From IMG/VR virus record IMGVR_UViG_3300025085_000129, positions 1-29,087 of that record: DNA of 29,087 nt; one strand, 5' to 3'. A model generated the notes under the pieces. It saw only the letters and a list, made by a program, of their open reading frames with translations. It did no database searches and had not been told where the DNA came from. A program made the translations under genes and the position numbers. This stretch comes from a virus. Below are positions 6,387 through 12,591 of the stretch, piece by piece (the first letter of the stretch is position 1; each line of letters begins with the position of its first letter).

Positions 6387-6935
6387 ATGCAGATAGAAAT
6401 TGATATTGATTTACTTATAGAAAACGACATAAGTGCAGATGATTATCTTGGTTTATATGCTTTATATAGAAAAGGATTTAAAACTGTTAGGAAGTTAAAC
6501 TTTAAACCTAATTGGAAAAAGCTAGAACAAAAAGGCTTTATAAAATTAGGACCTAAGCTAGAAGACGCGGTTATACGACAAGAGTTTATTGATTTATTTT
6601 CTAGTGACTTTGACCAGATGTTTGCAGAGCTACTTAGTACATATCCAATGAAAGTTAGAACTAAAACTGGTAGTTATAGAATACTACGTGGCTCTGACCC
6701 TTCGCTTAAGACTAACGCTAAAGCAAGAGATAGGTATAGTAGAATTATAGGAACAAAAAGGTTTAAGCACGAAAAGATTATGCGGCTACTCAAAGTACAG
6801 CTTAGAGTAGAACGTGATAGGCTTGAGTATATGCAACAGTTAGAAGTATGGCTGAACAATCATACATGGGAAAAATACATTAATATAGACGAAAATGACA
6901 CAGGATCAGAAAATAGAATCATCAGAAAACTCTGA
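6387..6935 (+). CDS. Hypothetical protein, 182 aa, possible helicase loader
   Basis: Residues 15-60 (SADDYLGLYALYRKG, then LEQKGFIKLG) look like a winged helix of the kind found in DnaD-like primosome proteins. The C-terminal half has FSSDFDQMFAELLSTYP and a basic stretch (KARDRYSRIIGTKRFKHEK), followed by a helical region ending in YMQQLEVWLNNHTWEKY. The gene overlaps the DnaB-like helicase gene by 41 bases. Position and the possible wHTH suggest a helicase loader or primosome adaptor, but that is inference; I do not recognise the family with certainty. Confidence 0.8.
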   Translation: MQIEIDIDLLIENDISADDYLGLYALYRKGFKTVRKLNFKPNWKKLEQKGFIKLGPKLEDAVIRQEFIDLFSSDFDQMFAELLSTYPMKVRTKTGSYRILRGSDPSLKTNAKARDRYSRIIGTKRFKHEKIMRLLKVQLRVERDRLEYMQQLEVWLNNHTWEKYINIDENDTGSENRIIRKL

Positions 6936-7845
6936 TGTATTTAAAACCAGGGGCTTTCAGAAGATAGACAAGGCAGTTAATCAATCAATTGCTATTGTTA
7001 AACAAGCAAAGCTAGGACAAAGAGATGTACTACCTACCTCATGGAAAAGACTAAACAAGAATCTTCTTGGTGGTCTACAGAAGGGTAAGATGTATGTTAT
7101 TGCAGGTCGTCCCGGTGTTGGTAAGTCAGCATTTAGTAATCAACTAATCTTTGATGTACTTGACACTAACGCAGGTAAGAAACTTATTGTATTGTATTGG
7201 ACATTCGAGATGCCCGGTTACCAACAGGTAATGCGTTCAGCATCAAAAGATGTTAAGAAACAAATTGGGGACTTACTATCAATAGAGACACCACTGACTG
7301 ATATAGACTTTAAAACCTATGCATCTAAAGTGCAGAAGTATGGTAAGTATCCTATATACTTTAACAATATACCTCGTACTATGGAGTATATTATGAATAC
7401 TAATGAAGAGCTTGCACTACAACATCCATCACACACAGTTATTAACTTGTTTGACCATTCACGTTTGATACGTGGTAATGAGGATACAGAATTGCGTAGA
7501 CTTAACACAATATCCAAGGGATGTATGTGGATGCAGTCTAAGCTTGGTACTGTAAACATATTATTATCGCAGCTTAACCGTAACATAGAACAAGAACATC
7601 GTGCTAAGAACCAGTATCAACCACTACTAACAGATTTGTTTGGTGGTGACAGTATTGGTCAGGATGCACACGTTGTTATGATACTAAACAGGCCTAATGA
7701 TTTGTATGGTATTACAGCTGAGTATTGTGGTGAAGATCCGCACGGACTACTAGCATGTCATGTAGAAAAGAACCGTGATGGTTTACTAGGCATGATTGGC
7801 TATGAAGCAGACATGTCTACATTTACTATTAAGGAGAGAAAGTGA
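6895..7845 (+). CDS. DnaB-like replicative helicase (SF4)
   Basis: 316 aa, the RecA-like ATPase core of the hexameric fork helicase. Walker A GRPGVGKS at 71-78, the FEM motif with catalytic E105, Walker B VINLFDH (D187), the SQLNR motif at 225-229, and the EKNRDG element at 291-296 that supplies the trans-acting Lys/Arg. The N-terminal domain that binds primase in bacterial DnaB is missing, as in several phage helicases, so contact with the primase at 10654 must use another route. It starts within the previous gene and its stop overlaps the next start (GTGA). Confidence 0.95.
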   Translation: MTQDQKIESSENSDVFKTRGFQKIDKAVNQSIAIVKQAKLGQRDVLPTSWKRLNKNLLGGLQKGKMYVIAGRPGVGKSAFSNQLIFDVLDTNAGKKLIVLYWTFEMPGYQQVMRSASKDVKKQIGDLLSIETPLTDIDFKTYASKVQKYGKYPIYFNNIPRTMEYIMNTNEELALQHPSHTVINLFDHSRLIRGNEDTELRRLNTISKGCMWMQSKLGTVNILLSQLNRNIEQEHRAKNQYQPLLTDLFGGDSIGQDAHVVMILNRPNDLYGITAEYCGEDPHGLLACHVEKNRDGLLGMIGYEADMSTFTIKERK

Positions 7846-8696
7846 TAAAGAACGTTACTAGAAAGACATTTACTATACGAGAGTCTGGTAGGTCTACGGA
7901 TTTTATTACACCTAGCTTTGGTCATGGATGTTTGTATGATTGTAGTTATTGCTACATGAAGCGACATAAACCTGATGGCCTAACTATTGCTACTAACATA
8001 GGTGATATACTTACAGAAGTAAATAATCATGCTTATTTTACACCAGTAGATAAACCTAACCAGACACATGCAGAGTATACTACTTACGACATTAGTTGTA
8101 ATGAAGATTTTGCACTGCATGCTAAGTATCACAATTGGGAGCGGATCTTTGATTTCTTTAGAACTCACCCGGTTGCAATGGGAAGCTTTGCTACTAAGTT
8201 TGTTAATGACAAGCTACTGACATTTAACCCTGATGGTAAGATACGTATTAGATTTAGTCTAATGCCTCAGAAGATGTCAGATATACATGAACCTAACACA
8301 TCAAAGATAGCTGATAGAATAAATGCTATCAATAGATTTGTAGATGCAGGTTATGATGTACACGTAAACTTTAGCCCTGTCATAGTATATGACGGTTGGT
8401 TAGATGATTACGCACAACTGTTCAAAGATCTAGACAATGCTGTGTTACATAAAGATAAAGTGCTAGCGGAAGTTATCTTCCTTACACATAACTTTAAAAA
8501 ACACAAAGTAAATCTAGATAGGCATCCAAATGCTGAAGTAACTCTTTGGACACCGGATATACAAGAGATTAAGAAGTCACAATATGGTGGCGAAAACCTT
8601 AGATATAAACTTGAATTCAAGGGTAGGTTTATACAGCAGTTTATAGAGCTGCATGGGAGTATTATACCTTGGAACACTATTAGATATATATTTTAA
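7842..8696 (+). CDS. Radical SAM enzyme, spore photoproduct lyase-like
   Basis: 284 aa. The iron-sulfur motif CxxxCxxC is C30, C34, C37 (GCLYDCSYCYMK). Further on are DISCNEDF (C86) and RIRFSLMPQ and DVHVNFSPVIV, which align with blocks I know from SplB family enzymes. C86 sits where those enzymes have the catalytic SCTSD cysteine that returns a hydrogen atom during repair of the thymine dimer 'spore photoproduct'. The start is GTG at 7842, inside the stop of the helicase gene, the only start before the cluster that gives the coupling. Its place between helicase and recombinase supports a DNA role: photodamage repair or a base modification. The radical SAM call is firm; the substrate is inferred. 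Confidence 0.88.
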   Translation: MIKNVTRKTFTIRESGRSTDFITPSFGHGCLYDCSYCYMKRHKPDGLTIATNIGDILTEVNNHAYFTPVDKPNQTHAEYTTYDISCNEDFALHAKYHNWERIFDFFRTHPVAMGSFATKFVNDKLLTFNPDGKIRIRFSLMPQKMSDIHEPNTSKIADRINAINRFVDAGYDVHVNFSPVIVYDGWLDDYAQLFKDLDNAVLHKDKVLAEVIFLTHNFKKHKVNLDRHPNAEVTLWTPDIQEIKKSQYGGENLRYKLEFKGRFIQQFIELHGSIIPWNTIRYIF

Positions 8697-8698
8697 TT

Positions 8699-9397
8699 AT
8701 GGAATTACCAAAAACTGTGGTAAAGGCGAGCCGTAAATCGCCTAAGAACATGATAATCTATGGTCCACCTAAGATAGGTAAGACTACAGTATTGTCACAA
8801 CTAAAAGATTGTTTGATTATTGACTTGGAGGATGGCTCTGATATGGTTGACGCACTAAAAGTAAAAGTGAGCAACTTGAAAGAACTAGCTGAGGTTGGTA
8901 AAGCAATTGTAAAAGAAGGAAAACCGTACAAATACATTGCTATTGACACTATCTCAAAACTTGAGGAATGGTGTGAAGCAGATGCAAAAGTATTGTACAT
9001 GCAAACTCCTATGGGTAAAAACTTTGATCAGAAGAACCCTGGTGCATCAGTCCTATCATTGCCTAATGGCGCTGGCTACTTATACTTACGTATAGCCTAC
9101 AAGAAATGGATAGACAGACTAAACACACTAGCAGATCACATTATCTTAGTTGGTCACCTAAAGGACAAAATGCTTGAGAAGAAAGGCAAAGAGGTTGCTG
9201 TAAAGGACCTAGATTTGACTGGTAAGATCAAGCAAATTACGTGTGCCAATGCAGATGCTGTTGGTTATATCTACAGAGAAGATGATAAGACTATGGTCTC
9301 ATTTAATTCTTTGGATGATATTACTGCAGGCTCTCGTTGTAATCACTTGAAGGGAGAGACCATGCCCTTAGACTGGTCTAAAATATTTATTGATTAA
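8699..9397 (+). CDS. Sak4-like RecA-family ATPase
   Basis: 232 aa. Walker A GPPKIGKTT at 22-30, Walker B YIAIDT with D83, and a late LVGHLKDK block are typical of the AAA/Sak4 family of phage recombination ATPases, which act with a single-strand-binding protein in homologous annealing or strand exchange. The product would work in the cytoplasm on single-stranded ends. Two acidic-tailed genes follow directly, as expected for a recombinase-SSB cluster. No unusual residue in the motifs. Confidence 0.9.
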   Translation: MELPKTVVKASRKSPKNMIIYGPPKIGKTTVLSQLKDCLIIDLEDGSDMVDALKVKVSNLKELAEVGKAIVKEGKPYKYIAIDTISKLEEWCEADAKVLYMQTPMGKNFDQKNPGASVLSLPNGAGYLYLRIAYKKWIDRLNTLADHIILVGHLKDKMLEKKGKEVAVKDLDLTGKIKQITCANADAVGYIYREDDKTMVSFNSLDDITAGSRCNHLKGETMPLDWSKIFID

Positions 9398-9415
9398 CCG
9401 CTTAATTAAAAAATC

Positions 9416-9793
9416 ATGATTGAAGCACAAACACAGAACTCTGGCGAGACTACGCAACAAACTGAAACACCTCAAACTATTACTATCTCTATGATTCTTG
9501 CTGATCTAGACAATGGGATTGATCGTAATGGTATCAAAGAAAAGTACAGTTTAGAAACTTGGGAAGTAAAACAAATGTTTGAACACCCTAACCTAAAAGG
9601 TAAGAAAGCAAAGAAAGTAAGAAAACTCTCTTTTAACTTTGTTGATGATACTACTACTGTAGATCCTAATCAGACTAGTATTCCTGTAGAAGAACCAGAT
9701 GTACACCAAGAAGCGTCTATGATTATAGAAGCTACGCCTGAACTACACGAGAAGTTTGAGCAAGAGGATGACACAGATGAATTTGACTATTAA
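9416..9793 (+). CDS. Small protein with acidic C-terminal tail, 125 aa
   Basis: Residues 23-62 contain a helix-turn-helix-like stretch (ISMILADLDNGIDRNGIKEKY, broken by short loops) followed by a basic patch KGKKAKKVRK (61-70). The second half is disordered and acidic, ending in EQEDDTDEFDY. An acidic tail ending in an aromatic residue recalls the tip of single-strand-binding proteins that recruits partners. It sits between Sak4 and the probable SSB, so an adaptor in recombination or replication is the best guess. No family recognised with certainty. Confidence 0.75.
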   Translation: MIEAQTQNSGETTQQTETPQTITISMILADLDNGIDRNGIKEKYSLETWEVKQMFEHPNLKGKKAKKVRKLSFNFVDDTTTVDPNQTSIPVEEPDVHQEASMIIEATPELHEKFEQEDDTDEFDY

Positions 9794-9812
9794 TTATTAA
9801 ACACTATTTATT

Positions 9813-10565
9813 ATGGCTATTAAAAGCAATGCAAGCGACTTAGAAGTTGCAGGTGGTAGTGGAGTAAAACTATACTCTGGACTATCAAATTTTAACATTA
9901 TCGCAGTAAACCCTACTATGGCTGAGCTACATGAACTAGGAATTATGGTGAAAACCGATCCTAATTACTTTGTAGAATTCAGTGGAGAGGAGTACTTTAA
10001 ACTATGTTTCTGGATTAAGAACGAGGACCTTACTACAAGGTTTGAGATCTTGATGAACTCTAAAGAAAGAGTTTCTCAGTCAGGAAAGAATCAATGGCTA
10101 AACGCTATTGGTCAATCTACATGGTCAGACGGAAACCCTGAGTACGACTGGTACAAAATGGAAGGTTTACGTAAAGCTCTTACAGGTGAAGAGACTCTTA
10201 TTAATTTTACTAAAGCGTGGGCTAACGTTGCTAACGGCGACGAAGTATCATTTGATAGTATCGCTAAGATTGTTAAGGGTGATGTAACTGAAGTAAAAGC
10301 TTTAGTTGGATTACTTGAAAAGAATCAGGTAAGATTACTTATAGGTATTAAGGATGGTAAATACCAGACTGTGTACACTAAAGTATTTGGTAGAGTTAAA
10401 CCACAAAGAGATGACATCTTTGTTAAAAATCTTAATGATGACTATGGTGCGTTTAACGCTGAGTTTGATACTACATTGGCATGGGGACCATTTACTCCTG
10501 AGCTATCTGTAGTAACACCAGATGCGGAAACTACTACAGTATCAGAAGACGATGACTGGGTGTAA
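9813..10565 (+). CDS. Probable single-stranded-DNA-binding protein, 250 aa
   Basis: Globular N-terminal part of about 220 residues, with aromatic-rich strands (YSGLSNFNIIAVNP; FKLCFWIKNED; SQSGKNQWLNAIGQSTW). The tail becomes acidic and ends in VSEDDDWV. Acidic tails ending in an aromatic or hydrophobic residue are typical of SSB and T7 gp2.5-type proteins. The gene lies between a Sak4 ATPase and the primase and is followed by a strong terminator, consistent with an abundant protein. The pattern resembles what is annotated as SSB in Bacteroidetes phages, but I cannot verify the fold. Confidence 0.75.
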   Translation: MAIKSNASDLEVAGGSGVKLYSGLSNFNIIAVNPTMAELHELGIMVKTDPNYFVEFSGEEYFKLCFWIKNEDLTTRFEILMNSKERVSQSGKNQWLNAIGQSTWSDGNPEYDWYKMEGLRKALTGEETLINFTKAWANVANGDEVSFDSIAKIVKGDVTEVKALVGLLEKNQVRLLIGIKDGKYQTVYTKVFGRVKPQRDDIFVKNLNDDYGAFNAEFDTTLAWGPFTPELSVVTPDAETTTVSEDDDWV

Positions 10566-10605
10566 TGAAGGATTGGTCGTTATATGGCCAAGTTAATCAA
10601 ATAAT

Positions 10606-10640
10606 AAAGGGTAGTGTAAAAGCTACCCTTTTTTATTTTA
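10606..10640 (+). terminator. Rho-independent terminator before the primase
   Basis: AAAGGGTAG (10606-10614) pairs perfectly with CTACCCTTT (10623-10631) around an 8-base loop, followed by TTTATTTTA. It ends the replication transcript after the SSB-like gene and lies just upstream of the primase gene. No clear promoter follows, so some read-through is likely. Confidence 0.9.
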
Positions 10641-10653
10641 AATTCGTAAACTT

Positions 10654-11646
10654 ATGATTAGAAGTAGAAATAGCGAGGATCACCTTTCTTCAGAGATGAT
10701 ACTCAGTAAGATACGAGAGATAGATATTTTTAGTTATTACTGTCCTAACTTTAAAGAGCTAGGTGTAAAGTTTTGTAGTTTAATACGTGAGGATTCTACT
10801 CCATCAGTCTCTATTATACAATGGCATGGAAGCCTATTATATAAGGACTTTGGACATCCGGATCACACATTTAATTGCTTTGCATATGTTAAACACGCAT
10901 ACAATTGTAATTTTTATGAGGCCCTTATGATTATTGATAATGATTTTGGCCTAAACCTTGGTTCTAAGAGACCTCAAACATCTTTTACTAGAGGGGTTAT
11001 GGGTATGCGCAGTGATAAGACTGTTTTTAACAAAAAAGTAGTTATTATTAAAAAGAAGTCTAGAGATTGGATGAAGAAAGATGCAGAGTTCTGGTCAAAG
11101 TATTTGATTAGTAAAAAAACTTTACGTACTTTTGGTGTCTGCCCTATTTCACACTACTGGATTAATGAGAATAGATTTAGCTGCGATCTTAGTTATGCAT
11201 ATAGGATAGGTAAAAAATATAAAATATATTCACCTTATGGAGAAGTTAAATGGAGTAGTAACACTACTAAAAAACATATACAAGGTTATAGTCAGTGTCC
11301 TGAAAGAGGAGACATCTGTATTATTACATCAAGTCTCAAAGATGTTATGTGCTTGTTCGAAATGGGTATCCCCGCTATCGCCATGCAATCAGAAATGCAA
11401 ATGCCAAGCGAAGAAACCATCAAAGCGCTCAAAGAAAGGTTCAAAAAAGTAGCAGTATTTTATGATAATGATTTTGATAATCCTAACAACCCCGGTCAGA
11501 CTATGGCTGCTAAGATTTGTCAAAAGTATTATCCACTAAAAAATATTGTTATTCCAGATTTATATGAGCTAAAAGATCCATCGGATTATGTAGCACATTT
11601 TGGAAGCTTTGAGGGACTAAAAACATTAATAAGAATACAGACATGA
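10654..11646 (+). CDS. Divergent DnaG-type primase (zinc-finger remnant and Toprim)
   Basis: 330 aa. Residues 37-80 resemble the DnaG zinc-binding domain: KFCSLIREDSTPSVSI and, 34 residues on, FNCFAYV. Only one Cys of each usual pair is present (C41, C75), so the zinc site looks incomplete. The Toprim region is at 221-275: IITSSLKDVMCL stands where the usual block has a catalytic Glu (E-G-xx-D), and VFYDNDFDN supplies D271, D273 and D275. The Glu appears replaced by Ser. C-terminal helicase-interaction domain is absent or minimal. Gene order with helicase and SSB supports primase; the altered residues leave room for an RNA polymerase-like variant or a regulatory Toprim protein. Confidence 0.82.
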   Translation: MIRSRNSEDHLSSEMILSKIREIDIFSYYCPNFKELGVKFCSLIREDSTPSVSIIQWHGSLLYKDFGHPDHTFNCFAYVKHAYNCNFYEALMIIDNDFGLNLGSKRPQTSFTRGVMGMRSDKTVFNKKVVIIKKKSRDWMKKDAEFWSKYLISKKTLRTFGVCPISHYWINENRFSCDLSYAYRIGKKYKIYSPYGEVKWSSNTTKKHIQGYSQCPERGDICIITSSLKDVMCLFEMGIPAIAMQSEMQMPSEETIKALKERFKKVAVFYDNDFDNPNNPGQTMAAKICQKYYPLKNIVIPDLYELKDPSDYVAHFGSFEGLKTLIRIQT

Positions 11647-11858
11647 CAGAAGACACAAAAAAGAAGATAGATATTATATTAGAAGAGACGGTAAGGATTT
11701 ACGCTAACTTAGGAACTAAAACTCCACTTGACTTAGGCACTAAAGAAGCTGCTAAAGAAAGAGAAAGAGAGTTAATAGACTTAATAAAAGATATAGATGC
11801 AGATTTTTACCACGATAACTTAATGATACCACGTGCTACGACGCAAGAAAACAGCTAA
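11643..11858 (+). CDS. Hypothetical helical protein, 71 aa
   Basis: Short, charged, mostly helical protein (EAAKERERELIDLIKDIDADF near 34-54). It is joined to the primase by ATGA (11643-11646) and overlaps the nuclease gene after it by 26 bases. No Cys, no membrane segment, no recognised family. Position suggests an accessory of primase or nuclease. Confidence 0.65.
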   Translation: MTEDTKKKIDIILEETVRIYANLGTKTPLDLGTKEAAKERERELIDLIKDIDADFYHDNLMIPRATTQENS

Positions 11859-12285
11859 TAAAAAAGTTAGGAACGCAGTTTCTAAAGTATACAAAGGAAT
11901 CAAGTTTAGATCTAAGCTTGAACTCTTTACGTATAAAAAATTAGAAGAGGCAGGAATAAAATCTTTGTATGAAGAAAGAAAGTATGTCCTTATGGAAGGC
12001 TTTCGCTTTGAACAAGATAGTATTGAACCTAGCAACAAGCGTGCTACAAAAGGTGAGTACATAAATAACTCTGATAAAGTTAGAGATATTACATACACAC
12101 CGGATTTTGTAGACCCTAATGGTAAATGGATCATTGAAGTCAAAGGCTTTGCTAATGATGTCTTCCCTTTAAAATGGAAACTATTTAAAAACTATCTCCA
12201 AAAAGCAGGCAATCCGCCTGTATTATACCTGCCTAAAAATCAAGGCCAGGTACTGAAAACAATAGAATTAATTAAACAACTTTAA
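11833..12285 (+). CDS. PD-(D/E)XK nuclease, DUF1064-like
   Basis: 150 aa. A basic N-terminus leads to KFRSKLE (E30), then YTPDF (D91) and WIIEVKG (E102-x-K104), which is the E...D...ExK pattern of PD-(D/E)XK nucleases, close to phage DUF1064/endonuclease I-type proteins that cut branched DNA. All four catalytic residues are present. The start is a GTG at 11833 inside the previous gene; no ATG lies before E30 in this frame. It probably resolves recombination junctions or trims DNA ends together with the Sak4 system. Confidence 0.85.
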   Translation: MLRRKKTANKKVRNAVSKVYKGIKFRSKLELFTYKKLEEAGIKSLYEERKYVLMEGFRFEQDSIEPSNKRATKGEYINNSDKVRDITYTPDFVDPNGKWIIEVKGFANDVFPLKWKLFKNYLQKAGNPPVLYLPKNQGQVLKTIELIKQL

Positions 12286-12288
12286 TTT

Positions 12289-12591
12289 ATGGAATACACA
12301 GAAGAATTGCTCCTCCGTTTGGATGGGCTAGGGATTACTATGTCTAGTGGTCACGTAGAAACACTCCGCCAACTTGACAAACTGTATGAGGAAACAAAGT
12401 ACAATACATTTGGATACCTTGAAGACTTAGAAAAGTTTGATAAGATATTTGAACCTGTATATGGTTTGGAATTCTTTATACTAGTCAAAGATGTACGTAA
12501 TCAATTTATGAGAGAGCTAGAGTTTTATGACTTAGCTACAGATTTAAAACAAATACACGAACAAAGTAAAGTAAAGAAACATGAGTATTAA
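12289..12591 (+). CDS. Hypothetical protein, 100 aa, upstream of rIIA
   Basis: Soluble helical protein with many Leu and charged residues (ELLLRLDGLGIT, then HVETLRQLDKLYEETKY). No Cys. The leader TTTAATTT before its ATG is AT-rich. Its end overlaps the rIIA-like gene by 11 bases. No function assigned. Confidence 0.75.
   Translation: MEYTEELLLRLDGLGITMSSGHVETLRQLDKLYEETKYNTFGYLEDLEKFDKIFEPVYGLEFFILVKDVRNQFMRELEFYDLATDLKQIHEQSKVKKHEY

Noticed and set aside
10565-10657. 30-codon frame after the SSB-like gene
   Set aside because: It reads through the terminator stem; no motif or leader.
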